A model generated the notes under the pieces. The model was given only the letters and a program-made list of their open reading frames with translations. It made no database searches and had not been told where the DNA came from. Below, in pieces: positions 1 to 9,752 of a stretch of DNA of 64,000 bases (the first letter of the stretch is position 1; every line of letters begins with the position of its first letter). The stretch covers positions 372,001 through 436,000 of the forward strand of contig NZ_CCYM01000002.1 in assembly GCF_000826085.1 (NCBI RefSeq). Reading direction: 5' to 3'. Origin of the DNA: Nigerium massiliense. GTDB lineage: Bacteria > Actinomycetota > Actinomycetes > Propionibacteriales > Propionibacteriaceae. The translations under genes were made by a program, and so were the position numbers.

Positions 1-528
<528 letters not shown>

Positions 529-573
529 CTAGAGGCGCGGACCCCGCACGGTCAGGACGTCCGTGCCCGCCCG

Positions 574-603
574 GTTGCCATCAGTTGCCATGCTGACGGC
601 AAC
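574..603. promoter_or_regulatory. Possible operator: GTTGCCA direct repeat with inverted GGCAAC
   Basis: In the divergent region between asd and the symporter, GTTGCCA occurs at 574–580 and again at 584–590 (10-bp period). An inverted GGCAAC follows at 598–603, giving TTGCC-N8-GGCAA at 585–602. A further TTGCCC lies at 629–634, directly before a TATAAC (635–640) that could be a -10 element. The layout suits a sugar-transporter operator, but no regulator gene is adjacent and no function is shown. Confidence 0.35.
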
Positions 604-740
604 CCGCGTCGCCTGGAAATCATGATTGTTGCCCTATAACGGGCGCATAACACTGGACCTACCCGAACCGCGTGCCGGAACCGGGCGTCTGCCGGGACAG
701 ACAACGAAGCGCCCGGCACCTCGGAAGGATTTCACAGCAC

Positions 741-2197
741 ATGAGTAGCAACACCGAAGCGCCCGGATCCTTGCGGCGCAAGGACGTCCGCCCGTTCGGG
801 TGGCGCGACAAGATCGGCTATGCCGCCGGTGACCTCGCGAACGACATGACCTTCATGATTCAGGCCTTCTTCATGACTGTCTATTTCGTCAAGGTGATCG
901 GCATCGATCCCCTGCACATCGGCGCCCTCGTCGCCGCCGTGCGCGTCCTGGATGCCTTCACCGACGTCGGCATGGGCATGATCGTCGACCGGATGAAGCC
1001 CGCCTTCGACGGCAAGTTCAAGCCCTGGATCCGCCGGATGGCGGTCCCGGTCGCGTTGTCGTCGGCTCTGCTGTTCCAGCCCTTCATCGTGAACTGGAGC
1101 TACGGTGCGAAGCTCGCCTGGATGGTGATCTTCTACATCCTGTGGGGCTCCGTGTTCTACACCGCGATCAACATTCCCTACGGCTCGATGGCGTCGGTCA
1201 TCTCCGACAAGGCCGAACACCGCGCCGAGCTGTCCGTGTGGCGCTCAACCGGCGCCCAGATCGCCTTCCTGGCCGTCTCGGCGAGCCTCCCGGCCCTCGT
1301 CTTCGAGGGCTCCCAGATCAACGCGCAGCGCTTCGGCTGGGCCGCGATCGCGATGGCGGTGCTCGCCGTGTTCTTCTACGCGATCTTGTACTTCAACGTC
1401 GAGGAGCGCGTCGTCGTGCCGCGCAAGACGAAGAGCGAAGGCGGCCTGTCGATCGGCCAGCTCTTGGGCTCCCTCGTCACCAACCGCGCCCTGCTCGCCA
1501 TCGTTGCGGCCGCCCTGCTGCTGCTCCTCGGCAACCTGTTCAACGGTCAGGTCGCCTCGTTCCTCTACCTCGACTACTTCGGCAACGGCCAACTGCAGAG
1601 CCTGGCGCAGGTCGTCTCGATCCTGCCGGCGTTCCTGCTGGTGTTCATCACCGCCCCGCTGGTCAAGCGGTACGGCAAGACCGAGCTCGGCATCGCCGGC
1701 GTCGCGCTGTACACCGTCGCGATGCTGCTGAACTACTTCCTCCATCCGCCGTTCGCCGTCTTCCTGGCGCTGCTGACGGTCGCCACGTTCGGACTGTCGA
1801 TCTTCAACTTCCTGATCTGGGCGTTCATCGTCGACGTGATCGACTACCAGGAGGTCCGGTCGGGCAGCGCGACGACGGCACCGTCTACGCCGTCTACTCC
1901 TGGGCCCGCAAGCTCGGTCAGGCGGGTGCCTCGCTGCTGGGCGGCATCGGGCTGTCGGCCATCGGCTACCAGGCGAAGGCCGCGCAGCAGTCCCCCGAGA
2001 CCATCAACGGCATCTGGACGCTGTTCAACCTCGTCCCCGCGCTGTTCATGCTGGCCACCCTGCTGATCCTGGTGTTCTGGTACCCGCTGAAGAAGGGCAA
2101 GGTGCAGGAGAACGAGCGCATCCTCGCGGAGCGCCGCGCGGCCGCGGGGCCGGTCAGCGCTGAGGGTCCCCACGCCGACGGGAAGACCGAGGGCTGA
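741..2197 (+). pseudogene. GPH-family (glycoside/pentoside/hexuronide:cation) MFS symporter, frameshifted
   Basis: The product is an MFS sugar–cation symporter with hydrophobic helices throughout and a typical start, GWRDKIGYAAGDLANDM, near residue 25. The ATG at 741 follows a GGAAGGA. The frame from 741 is intact to IDYQEVRSG (about 1865) and then becomes Ser/Thr/Pro junk, ending at 2066. The expected continuation, QRDDGTVYAVYSWARKLGQ, with four more membrane segments and a charged tail, lies in another frame ending at 2197. Adding one C at about 1865–1866 (GGC-CAG) restores a complete protein of about 485 residues. It is therefore either a recent one-base deletion or a sequencing error. There is no other damage, so the break is young if real. 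Confidence 0.82.
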
Positions 2198-2221
2198 CCG
2201 AACCCATCCGTCTCACCCAAC

Positions 2222-2254
2222 GCAGGGGCCCGGCCATCGCGGCCGGGCCCCTGC
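2222..2254. terminator. Hairpin terminator between convergent genes
   Basis: A perfect 14-bp GC-rich stem (GCAGGGGCCCGGCC at 2222–2235 pairing with 2241–2254) with a 5-nt loop lies between the symporter stop (2197) and the stop of the convergent CPBP gene (2265). There is no clear T-run, which is common in high-GC actinobacteria. It may serve both directions. Confidence 0.7.
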
Positions 2255-2264
2255 GCGTCCGGGA

Positions 2265-3050
2265 TCACAGCCAGTCGACGTAGGGGGCGAGCAGCGCGTA
2301 GCCGATGAAGCTCACCAGGTCGAGGATCGTGTGCGCCACGACGAGCGGCATGACGCGGCCCCAGCGGCGGTACAGCCACCCGAACACCAGGCCCATCACC
2401 ACGTTGCCGACGAACCCGCCGAAGCCCTGGTAGAGGTGATACGAGCCGCGGACGAGAGCGCTGATGACGATGCCCGTCCAGGGCGCTCGGCCCAGCTGGT
2501 CGAGGCGGCGCAGCAGGAAACCGAGCATCACGACCTCTTCGAGCACGCCGTTCATCACGGCGAGCGCGGCCAGCACCGGCACCGTCCACCAGTTCTCCGC
2601 CAGGTTGGCCGGGGCGACGGTGGTGTTGATGCCGAACTGCCGCGCGGCGAAGTAGAAGGCAAGCCCCGGGATGCCGATCAGCGCCGCCGCGCCGAAGCCG
2701 CGCGCCAGGTCGAACCCGGGGCGCCGCAGGTCGAACCCGATGCGCTCGCGGTCGCCGGTGAGCGCCAGGAGGTACAGCACCAGGAAGACCGGCACGAGCG
2801 GGAAGACCAGGTTGGCCAGTTGATAGGACAGGTCGAGCCACGGCCGGTCGGGCGTCACGGACGAGTTGATCGTCGTGGTCTGCTTGTTGAGTGGCTCGGG
2901 CCGGGTCAGCTTCTCGGCGATCGAGAGCACCGAGTACACCGCCGACTTCCCCAGCGATAGTCCCAGCACGATGAGGATCTCCGCCCGCCAGCGGGCGGTT
3001 CCGGAGGGCGCGCCCCCCTGAACGGGTACGGGTGGCGGGGCTGAAACCAT
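2265..3050 (-). CDS. CPBP-family intramembrane metalloprotease
   Basis: This is a 261-residue polytopic membrane protein of the CPBP/CAAX-prenyl-protease-like family. The conserved block VLEEVVMLGFLLRRL carries the EE pair. The position that is Arg in the canonical EExxxR is Leu here, a variant I recall in other actinobacterial members. A second block, RGSYHLYQG, and a third, VAHTILDL, supply the two histidines expected at the active site. I chose the ATG at 3050, which gives MVSAPPPVPVQGG and a short cytoplasmic lead before the first helix. A longer in-frame extension would run into the divergent gene. Substrate unknown; some family members act in bacteriocin immunity or membrane-protein processing. 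Confidence 0.85.
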   Translation of the reverse strand: MVSAPPPVPVQGGAPSGTARWRAEILIVLGLSLGKSAVYSVLSIAEKLTRPEPLNKQTTTINSSVTPDRPWLDLSYQLANLVFPLVPVFLVLYLLALTGDRERIGFDLRRPGFDLARGFGAAALIGIPGLAFYFAARQFGINTTVAPANLAENWWTVPVLAALAVMNGVLEEVVMLGFLLRRLDQLGRAPWTGIVISALVRGSYHLYQGFGGFVGNVVMGLVFGWLYRRWGRVMPLVVAHTILDLVSFIGYALLAPYVDWL

Positions 3051-3147
3051 GGCGGTCAGCCTAGGCGACGAGGCGTCCGGCCGGATCTGTGCAGGTGTCA
3101 AGAGCCTCGATTTCCTTTTGAAAGAACACATGGTCTTGAATGGCTTT

Positions 3148-3786
3148 ATGAACATCGCGAACCTCTCGTTCGCGGCCGGCCCCGAGGGCCTGCCTGCCGC
3201 GGTCGCGAGCCTGGAAGAGCAACTCGGCGCTGAGTTCAAGGACGGTGGTTTCCACCCGCGGTTCGGCACGCGGAACCACATCCTGCCGCTCACCCGGTCG
3301 CAGTACCTCGAGGTGGTGGAGGTCCTGGAGCACCCCGCGGCCGAGAAGGCGCCCTTCGGCCAAGCCGTGCGCGCCCGCACGGAGATGGGCGGCGGCTGGC
3401 TCGGCTGGGTCATGGACGTGGACGACCTGCAGCCCTACATCGACCGGCTCCAGCGCGAGCCCGTGCACGGCTCGCGGCAGTTCCCGGACGGCCGCCGGCT
3501 CGAATGGGAGCAGCTCGGCGTCAAGGGGCTGCTGAACGACCCGCAGCTGCCCTACTTCATCAAATGGATCAGCGAGCCCAGCGTTCGCCCGTCGGCGCTC
3601 GGAGAGGGTTCGGTGGAGCTGGCGAAGGTCGAGATCGCCGGCAACCGATCGCGGGTGAGCGAGTGGCTCGGCTTCGACCTGGGCGACACGTTCGGCGGCG
3701 TCGAGTTCGAGTTCACCTCGCCGCACGGCCAGCCCGGGATCGACGCGGTGACCTTCCGCACCCTCCGCGGGCTCGTCCGCATCTGA
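3148..3786 (+). CDS. VOC-superfamily (glyoxalase-like domain) protein
   Basis: This protein of about 212 residues has a pattern known from actinobacterial glyoxalase-3-like proteins: NIANLSFAAGPEGL at the start, HPRFGTRNHILPL, YLEVVEVLEHP and GGGWLGWVMDVDDL. In the family these form paired βαβββ modules that often bind a metal and a small substrate; the substrate here is unknown. I placed the start at ATG 3148, where the family usually begins; ATG 3130 is possible and neither has a good ribosome site. It is divergent from the CPBP gene and 66 bp ahead of radA. A related but distinct VOC gene lies at 29993–30598. Confidence 0.78.
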   Translation: MNIANLSFAAGPEGLPAAVASLEEQLGAEFKDGGFHPRFGTRNHILPLTRSQYLEVVEVLEHPAAEKAPFGQAVRARTEMGGGWLGWVMDVDDLQPYIDRLQREPVHGSRQFPDGRRLEWEQLGVKGLLNDPQLPYFIKWISEPSVRPSALGEGSVELAKVEIAGNRSRVSEWLGFDLGDTFGGVEFEFTSPHGQPGIDAVTFRTLRGLVRI

Positions 3787-3852
3787 ACCGGCGGCGTGGC
3801 CCCGGCTGCGCCGCCACGAAAAGTGTCAGCGGGGGGCTCTAGTCTCACCGGC

Positions 3853-5283
3853 ATGGCAAAGAACCCGTCCACGACCCTGCGATGCACCGAGTGCGGCTGG
3901 ACGACCCCGCGCTGGGTCGGCCGCTGTAAGGAGTGCCAGACGTGGGGCAGCGTGGCCCCGGTCGAGGCGCCGGCGACCGCGACACCCGTGCAGCGGCCCG
4001 TGGCCCGCGCGCTCAGCATCGCCGAGGTCCCTGCAGACGAGGCGGCAGGCGTCCCCACCGGCATCGGCGAGCTCGACCGGGTGCTGGGCGAGGGGCTCGT
4101 CCCTGGGGCGGTGGTGCTGCTGGCCGGCGAGCCGGGGGTCGGCAAGTCCACGCTTCTGCTCGAGGTGGCCAGCCACTGGGCCCGCGCCGGACGCCGCACG
4201 TTGTACGTCAGCGCCGAGGAGTCGGCCGCGCAGGTGCGCCGCCGGGCCGATCGCACGGGGGCCATCACCTCCGACCTGCTGCTCGCGGCCGAGAACGACC
4301 TCGGCACGATCCTCGGCCACATCGAAGACCTCTCCCCCAGCCTGCTCGTGCTCGACTCGGTGCAGACCGTGTCGGCGAGCGGCACCGACGGCATCGCAGG
4401 CGGCGTCACCCAGGTGCGCGAGGTCACGAACGCCCTCGTCCGGGTCGCGAAGCGCCGCGGAATGGCCGTGCTGATCATCGGCCACGTCACCAAAGAGGGC
4501 TCGATCGCCGGCCCACGCACGCTGGAGCACCTGGTCGATGTCGTGCTGTCGTTCGAGGGAGACCGGCACGCGGGGTTCCGCATGGTGCGCGCCACGAAGA
4601 ATCGCTTCGGCCCCGCCGACGAGGTGGGCTGCTTCGAGATGACCGAGCGCGGCATCGACGAGGTCGCCGACCCGTCCGGGTTGTTCACGTCGTCGCACGC
4701 GCGGCCCTCCGCGGGCACCTGCGTGGCCGCCACGCTGGAGGGCCGCCGGCCCATGCTCACCGAGATCCAGGCGCTGGTGGCGCCGAGCGCGCTGCAGGTG
4801 CCACGACGGGTCACCCAGGGCGTCGAGAACGGCCGGGTCGCGATGGGGCTGGCCGTCCTCGAGCGGCGGGCCCGGCTCAAGCTGCACAACCAGGACGTCT
4901 ACGTGTCGACGGCGGGCGGCGTCCGGGTGGCCGATCCCGCCGCCGACCTGGCCGTCGCGCTGGCTGTCGCCTCGGCGTCCCAAGATTGGGTGCCGCGGCA
5001 GCGCATCATCGCGCTCGGTGAGATCGGGCTGTCGGGCGACCTGCGCCGCGTCGCCGGGACGCCGCGGCGGCTCGGCGAGGCGGCGCGACTGGGCTTTCGG
5101 GCCGCGATCGTCCCGGCCGGGTCGGAGAAGATGGCCAAGCACGCGGGCTTTGAGGTCGTGGAGGTCGCCACGGTCGCCGACGCCCTCGACGCGCTGTACA
5201 CGCGCTTCACCGAGCCACCGAACGCCGCCACCGACCTCCGAGCCTGGCAGCGTGCCCGGGGCCAGGAGGCGGCGATCTCCTGA
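3853..5283 (+). CDS. radA: DNA repair protein RadA
   Basis: RadA is a RecA-like, Lon-like ATPase that helps branch migration and processing of recombination intermediates. The 476-residue protein has an N-terminal zinc finger (Cys11, Cys14, Cys25, Cys28), a Walker A GEPGVGKS at about residue 93 and the RadA signature KNRFG near residue 249. The C-terminal Lon-protease-like domain is seen in ALAVASASQDWVPRQ and GEIGLSGDLRRV. Length is normal. The ATG at 3853 gives MAKNPSTTLRCTECGW, the usual start just before the zinc finger. It sits 66 bp after the VOC gene and 131 bp before mutY, so DNA-repair genes are adjacent. Confidence 0.97.
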   Translation: MAKNPSTTLRCTECGWTTPRWVGRCKECQTWGSVAPVEAPATATPVQRPVARALSIAEVPADEAAGVPTGIGELDRVLGEGLVPGAVVLLAGEPGVGKSTLLLEVASHWARAGRRTLYVSAEESAAQVRRRADRTGAITSDLLLAAENDLGTILGHIEDLSPSLLVLDSVQTVSASGTDGIAGGVTQVREVTNALVRVAKRRGMAVLIIGHVTKEGSIAGPRTLEHLVDVVLSFEGDRHAGFRMVRATKNRFGPADEVGCFEMTERGIDEVADPSGLFTSSHARPSAGTCVAATLEGRRPMLTEIQALVAPSALQVPRRVTQGVENGRVAMGLAVLERRARLKLHNQDVYVSTAGGVRVADPAADLAVALAVASASQDWVPRQRIIALGEIGLSGDLRRVAGTPRRLGEAARLGFRAAIVPAGSEKMAKHAGFEVVEVATVADALDALYTRFTEPPNAATDLRAWQRARGQEAAIS

Positions 5284-5414
5284 CGCTGGACGCCCGAGAC
5301 CCCGACTCGGGGGTGTGTCCGCCGAACCGTGAGGGCCCGGCGGGGTCTGCGGATCGGCGTCCTGGAGCGACGCTCTAGACTGGCCCGCGCCCCGATGCCG
5401 TCCCAGGAGGTGCG

Positions 5415-6353
5415 ATGTCCGCCGAACCGGAACGCCCGAGCCGACCCCGCCCGGCCGACGGCCCGGAGCGCGGGGCGACGCGGACTCGGGAACAGGTCGT
5501 CCCCGACATCTGCGCCTGGTACGCGGCGCACGCCCGCGACCTTCCCTGGCGCGAGCGCGGCGTGAGCGCCTGGGGCGTCATGGTGAGCGAGTTCATGCTG
5601 CAGCAGACCCCAGTGAGTCGCGTCCTGCCCCGTTGGCGGGAGTGGATGGAGCGGTGGCCCACCCCCGCCGACCTGAGTGTAGAGCCCGTGGGCGAAGCCG
5701 TCCGCGCCTGGGGACACCTCGGCTATCCACGGCGCGCGCAGCGGCTGTGGCAGGCCGCGGCCGAGATCGCCGGGCGCTTCGGCAACGTGGTCCCGGACGA
5801 CCTGGAGGACCTGCGCTCGCTGCCCGGCGTGGGCGAGTACACCGCCGCCGCGATCGCCTCGTTCGCCTACGGCCGACGCCACGTCGTGCTCGACACCAAC
5901 GTCCGGCGCGTGCTGGCCCGGCTTGACGGCGGCGTCGCGCAGCCGCCCGCCACCGTGACCCGCGCCGAGCGCGATCGCGCCCGGTCCTGGTTGCCCGACG
6001 ACGACGCGGACGCTGCCCTGTGGGCCGTCGCCGCCATGGAGCTCGGTGCCCAGGTGTGCGTCGCCACCACCCCCGACTGCGGCCGCTGTCCCGTGCGCAG
6101 CGACTGCGCTTGGGCCCGCGCGGGCTATCCCGCCTGGACGGGCCCCGCTCGCCGCGGGCAGGCCTACGCCGGCACCGACCGGCAGTGCCGGGGCGCGCTG
6201 CTCGCGGTGCTCCGCGAGTCGGACGCTCCCCGGCACGAGGCAGACCTGTTGGCCGCCTGGCCGGTGGACGCCGCGCAGGCCGATCGCGCGCTGGCGTCCC
6301 TGCTGGCCGACGGGCTGGTTCGCCGCGAGGACGCCGGCCTGCTCAGTCTGTGA
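5415..6353 (+). CDS. mutY: A/G-specific adenine DNA glycosylase
   Basis: MutY removes adenine mispaired with 8-oxoguanine. The 312-residue protein shows catalytic Glu59 in EFMLQQTPV, the helix-hairpin-helix LPGVGEYTAAAI with the following catalytic Asp160 in VLDTNVRRVL, and a C-x6-C-x2-C-x5-C iron–sulfur cluster motif at Cys215, 222, 225 and 231. It lacks the NUDIX-like C-terminal domain of longer MutY proteins and instead ends in about 50 residues resembling a small winged helix (EADLLAAWPVDAAQADRAL). Short forms are usual in actinobacteria. AGGAGG lies just upstream of ATG 5415. TGTCCGCCGAACCG at its start is repeated exactly 100 bp upstream (5316). Confidence 0.96.
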   Translation: MSAEPERPSRPRPADGPERGATRTREQVVPDICAWYAAHARDLPWRERGVSAWGVMVSEFMLQQTPVSRVLPRWREWMERWPTPADLSVEPVGEAVRAWGHLGYPRRAQRLWQAAAEIAGRFGNVVPDDLEDLRSLPGVGEYTAAAIASFAYGRRHVVLDTNVRRVLARLDGGVAQPPATVTRAERDRARSWLPDDDADAALWAVAAMELGAQVCVATTPDCGRCPVRSDCAWARAGYPAWTGPARRGQAYAGTDRQCRGALLAVLRESDAPRHEADLLAAWPVDAAQADRALASLLADGLVRREDAGLLSL

Positions 6354-6413
6354 CCGGGTGGCCGGCCAGCGCTCCGTCCCGGACTGCGCGAGGAACCCCG
6401 CCCTGGACGCGAC

Positions 6414-6445
6414 GAAGCCCCCAGCCTCGAAAGGCTGGGGGCTTC
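6414..6445. terminator. Bidirectional hairpin terminator (mutY / clpC)
   Basis: A perfect 14-bp stem (GAAGCCCCCAGCCT at 6414–6427 with 6432–6445) closes on a CGAA tetraloop between the convergent ends of mutY (6353) and clpC (6477). On the minus strand it follows the clpC stop by about 30 bases. Confidence 0.85.
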
Positions 6446-6476
6446 GGGCGGGACGGTCAGGCTCGACCGTTCCGGC

Positions 6477-8987
6477 TCACTCCTGCGGGCCGCCGGACAG
6501 CTCGGCCGGGGCGTGATCGGGCAGCTCCGACTTGGGCTGGCCGGTGAAGGTGAACGCCTGCTCCGAACCCTCCGGGGCGACGTCCACGACCACGAACTCA
6601 CCCGGGTGGAACTCCCCGAACAGGATCTTCTCGGCCAGGATGTCCTCGATGTCGCGCTGGATCGCACGCCGCAGCGGGCGGGCGCCGAGCACCGGGTCGA
6701 AGCCGCGCTTCGCCACCAGGCTCTTGGCCGCGTCCGTGAGGACGATGCCCATGTCGCGATCCTGCAGTCGAACCTCGATTTCGCCCACCATCAGATCGAC
6801 GATGCGCTCGATGTCGGCCTGCGACAGCTGGTGGAACACCACGATCTCGTCGACGCGGTTCAGGAACTCAGGACGGAAATGCTGCTTGAGCTCGTCGCTG
6901 ACCTTCGCCTTCATCTTCTCGTAGCTGTTCACTTCGTCGCCGGCCTGGCTGAAGCCCAGGTTGACCGACTTGGAAATGTCGCGGGTACCGAGGTTGGTGG
7001 TCATGACGATCACGGTGTTCTTGAAATCGACCACGCGACCCTGGGCGTCTGTCAAGCGACCTTCGTCCAGAATCTGGAGCAGCGAATTGAAGATATCCGG
7101 ATGCGCCTTCTCGATCTCGTCGAACAGCACCACCGAGAACGGCTTGCGCCGCACCTTCTCGGTGAGCTGGCCACCCTCTTCGTAACCGACATAGCCGGGG
7201 GGCGAACCAAACATGCGGGAGGCCGTATGCTTTTCGGAGTATTCGGACATATCGAGGGTGATCAACGCGTCCTCGTCCCCGAACAGGAACTCGGTCAGCG
7301 CCTTCGTCAGCTCGGTCTTTCCGACGCCCGAGGGGCCGGCGAAGATGAACGAACCGGACGGACGCTTCGGGTCCTTCAGGCCGGCGCGAGTTCGCCGAAT
7401 GGACCGCGAGAGCGCCTTCACCGCATCGGTCTGCCCGATGTAGCGCTTGCCGATCTCCTCCTCCATGTTCAGCAGGCGGCTCGACTCCTCCTCGGTGAGC
7501 TTGAACACCGGAATACCGGTAGCACCCGAAAGGACCTCGGCGATCTCATCCTCGCCGACCTCGGGCTTGACGCCCTGGTCGCCGTTCTTCCACTGCTCTT
7601 CCTTCTCCGCGCGGGCGACGAGCAGCTTCTTCTCGTCGTCGCGCAGCCCGGCGGCGCGCTCGAAGTCCTGTGCGTCGATCGCGGCCTCCTTCTCGAGCCG
7701 GACGGCGGCGATCTTCTCGTCGAACTCGCGCAGGTCCGGCGGAGCCGTCATGCGACGGATGCGCAGCCGGGCGCCGGCCTCGTCGATCAGGTCGATGGCC
7801 TTGTCGGGGAGGAAACGGTCGGAGATGTAGCGGTCGGCCAGTTGCGCGGCCGCCGTCAGCGCCTCGTCCGTGATCGTGATGCGGTGGTGAGCCTCGTAGC
7901 GGTCACGCAGACCCTTGAGGATGTCGATCGTCAGCGCGATCGACGGCTCCGCGACCTGGATCGGCTGGAAACGACGCTCCAGCGCCGCGTCCTTCTCGAT
8001 GTGCTTGCGGTACTCGTCGAGGGTGGTCGCACCGATCGTCTGCAGTTCGCCACGGGCGAGCATCGGCTTGAGGATCGAAGCGGCGTCGATGGCCCCCTCG
8101 GCCGCGCCGGCGCCCACCAGCGTGTGGATCTCGTCGATGAACAGCACGACGTCGCCGCGGGTCTTGATCTCCTTGAGCACCTTCTTCAGGCGCTCCTCGA
8201 AGTCACCGCGATACCGGGAGCCAGCCACCAGCGCACCGAGGTCGAGGGTGTAGATCTGCTTGTCGCGCAGCGTCTCGGGGACGTCGCCCCGCACGATCGC
8301 CTGCGACAGGCCCTCCACGACCGCGGTCTTGCCCACACCGGGCTCGCCGATGAGGACGGGGTTGTTCTTGGTGCGGCGCGAGAGCACCGTCATGACCCGC
8401 TCGATCTCCTTCTCGCGCCCGATGACCGGGTCGAGCTTGTTCTCGCGCGCAGCCTGCGTGAGGTTGCGGCCGAACTGATCGAGGATCGTCTGGTTGCCCT
8501 GCTGCGGATTCGCCTCGGGGGCGCCCGCGGTGGAGGGCTTCTCGTTGCCCTGGAACCCGCTCAGCAGCTGCAGCACCTGGTTACGAACCCGGTTGAGATC
8601 GGCGCCCAGCTTGATCAGCACCTGGGCGGCGACGCCCTCGCCCTCGCGGATGAGGCCGAGCAGGATGTGCTCGGTGCCGATGTAGGGGTGGTTGAGCTGG
8701 AGCGCCTCGCGCATGCTCAGCTCGAGGACCTTCTTCGCGCGCGGCGTGAACGGGATGTGCCCGGTCGGCGCCTGCTGGCCCTGACCGATGATCTCCTCCA
8801 CCTGCTCGCGCACCGCCTCGAGGGAGATACCGAGAGACTCCAGCGCCTTGGCCGCAACACCTTCACCCTCGTGGATCAGCCCGAGGAGAATGTGTTCCGT
8901 GCCGATGTAGTTATGGTTCAGCATGCGGGCCTCGTCCTGAGCCAACACGATGACCCGACGCGCACGGTCTGTAAACCGGTCGAACAA
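6477..8987 (-). CDS. clpC: ATP-dependent Clp protease ATPase subunit ClpC
   Basis: ClpC is the Hsp100 unfoldase that feeds substrates to ClpP. It has two N-terminal Clp_N repeats ([16 protein letters not shown] and [16 protein letters not shown]), an AAA1 module with GEPGVGKT, a UVR segment ([14 protein letters not shown]), an AAA2 module with GPSGVGKTE and a typical C-terminal domain. I prefer TTG 8987 as start. AAGGAG sits 6 nt before it, and the protein then begins [12 protein letters not shown] (read as MFDRF), matching the family. An in-frame GTG at 9002 would add five residues but has no spaced ribosome site. That gives 836 residues, normal for the family. It is monocistronic, ending at a strong hairpin. 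Confidence 0.97.
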   Translation of the reverse strand: MFDRFTDRARRVIVLAQDEARMLNHNYIGTEHILLGLIHEGEGVAAKALESLGISLEAVREQVEEIIGQGQQAPTGHIPFTPRAKKVLELSMREALQLNHPYIGTEHILLGLIREGEGVAAQVLIKLGADLNRVRNQVLQLLSGFQGNEKPSTAGAPEANPQQGNQTILDQFGRNLTQAARENKLDPVIGREKEIERVMTVLSRRTKNNPVLIGEPGVGKTAVVEGLSQAIVRGDVPETLRDKQIYTLDLGALVAGSRYRGDFEERLKKVLKEIKTRGDVVLFIDEIHTLVGAGAAEGAIDAASILKPMLARGELQTIGATTLDEYRKHIEKDAALERRFQPIQVAEPSIALTIDILKGLRDRYEAHHRITITDEALTAAAQLADRYISDRFLPDKAIDLIDEAGARLRIRRMTAPPDLREFDEKIAAVRLEKEAAIDAQDFERAAGLRDDEKKLLVARAEKEEQWKNGDQGVKPEVGEDEIAEVLSGATGIPVFKLTEEESSRLLNMEEEIGKRYIGQTDAVKALSRSIRRTRAGLKDPKRPSGSFIFAGPSGVGKTELTKALTEFLFGDEDALITLDMSEYSEKHTASRMFGSPPGYVGYEEGGQLTEKVRRKPFSVVLFDEIEKAHPDIFNSLLQILDEGRLTDAQGRVVDFKNTVIVMTTNLGTRDISKSVNLGFSQAGDEVNSYEKMKAKVSDELKQHFRPEFLNRVDEIVVFHQLSQADIERIVDLMVGEIEVRLQDRDMGIVLTDAAKSLVAKRGFDPVLGARPLRRAIQRDIEDILAEKILFGEFHPGEFVVVDVAPEGSEQAFTFTGQPKSELPDHAPAELSGGPQE

Positions 8988-9180
8988 TGGACTCTCCTTC
9001 ACTCCCAGCGATTGCTGGTCGTGCCGCCGCCCTGTGTGCGGGGCACTGTTGTCAGTCTACTTAACCGCCGAGGCCCGCCCGCTTGTTCCCTGTTCGCCTG
9101 CGGCGCAACCGACCATTCTCGCGTCGCCTCGGAGGCGCCCGCCGGGAAGCCTACGAATGGCCGCCTTGAGACCAATCCCC

Positions 9181-9207
9181 GGGCCCCGCCTGGACGGGCG
9201 GGGTCCC
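9181..9207 (-). terminator. Hairpin downstream of lsr2
   Basis: CCCCGCC (9184–9190) pairs with GGCGGGG (9197–9203) across a 6-nt loop. The stem can be extended by GGG/CCC with one bulge to 9181–9207. It lies about 80 bp beyond the lsr2 stop and before the clpC promoter region. No T-run is present, so its use as a terminator is inferred. Confidence 0.5.
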
Positions 9208-9286
9208 GCTCGGGAACGCCCAGCTCCGACAAACAGCGCGGGCCACCCGCCGGTGAGGCGATGGCCCGTCGGTCGAGCGAGGAAGG

Positions 9287-9607
9287 TCAGTGCGCGGCCT
9301 CGTAGGCTTCGCGGATCTCGGCGGGGACGCGTCCGCGGGAAGACACGGTCATACCCTGCGCCTGGGCCCACGCGCGGATATCGGTGGCGGAGCTGTCGGA
9401 AGACGGACGGCGCTTGCCGGGGGTGCGACGGGTCGTCACCTTACGGGCAACGGCGACATAGGGCTGCAGCGCGTCGCGAAGCTTGGCCACATTCTGTTCG
9501 GACAAATCGATCTCATAGGTATTGCCATCGAGGCCGAACGTGACCGTCTCGACAGCGTCGCTGCCATCCAGGTCGTCGGTCAGGACAATATGCACACGCT
9601 GTGCCAT
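9287..9607 (-). CDS. lsr2: Nucleoid-associated protein Lsr2
   Basis: Lsr2 is the actinobacterial H-NS-like bridging protein that coats AT-rich and foreign DNA. The 106-residue sequence has the dimerisation half (MAQRVHIVLTDDLDG, FGLDGNTYEIDLSEQNVAKLRDAL), a basic linker (TTRRTPGKRR) and the C-terminal SAP-like domain. The AT-hook-like minor-groove motif RGRVP comes before AEIREAYEAAH. ATG 9607 is chosen because GGAGG lies 7 nt upstream and MAQ is the normal start. It is divergent from the NuoD-like gene, and the AT-richer region between them probably carries both promoters. Confidence 0.97.
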   Translation of the reverse strand: MAQRVHIVLTDDLDGSDAVETVTFGLDGNTYEIDLSEQNVAKLRDALQPYVAVARKVTTRRTPGKRRPSSDSSATDIRAWAQAQGMTVSSRGRVPAEIREAYEAAH

Positions 9608-9739
9608 CAGTGAGCCTCCAGGACAATCGATGTTATGAATCCGCATAAGGAAGAAGGGGTGGTCGTCTTACGCCCAGGATTACCTGGACGACGCCGAGCC
9701 TATCCCATTGTTGCGGGTATTCCCCACCAGGCGACGTAT

Positions 9740-9752
9740 TAGACTTACCCGG
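9740..9752 (+). promoter_or_regulatory. Putative -10 element of a leaderless transcript
   Basis: TAGACT (9740–9745) fits the actinobacterial TANNNT -10 pattern and ends 7 bases before the GTG start at 9752. The start codon could therefore be the transcription start. No Shine-Dalgarno sequence precedes the GTG. A TTGCGG (9711–9716) is too far away to be a normal -35. Confidence 0.45.

Noticed and set aside
732..2173. Long minus-strand open frames opposite the sugar symporter
   Set aside because: They have shadow-like compositions (His/Asp/Gly/Arg-rich), no ribosome site and no domain; the plus strand codes a clear MFS protein.
6513..9305. 930-residue plus-strand open frame opposite clpC
   Set aside because: It is the mirror of a highly conserved ClpC coding sequence. 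Lack of stops is a GC-skew effect; no start signal or domain.
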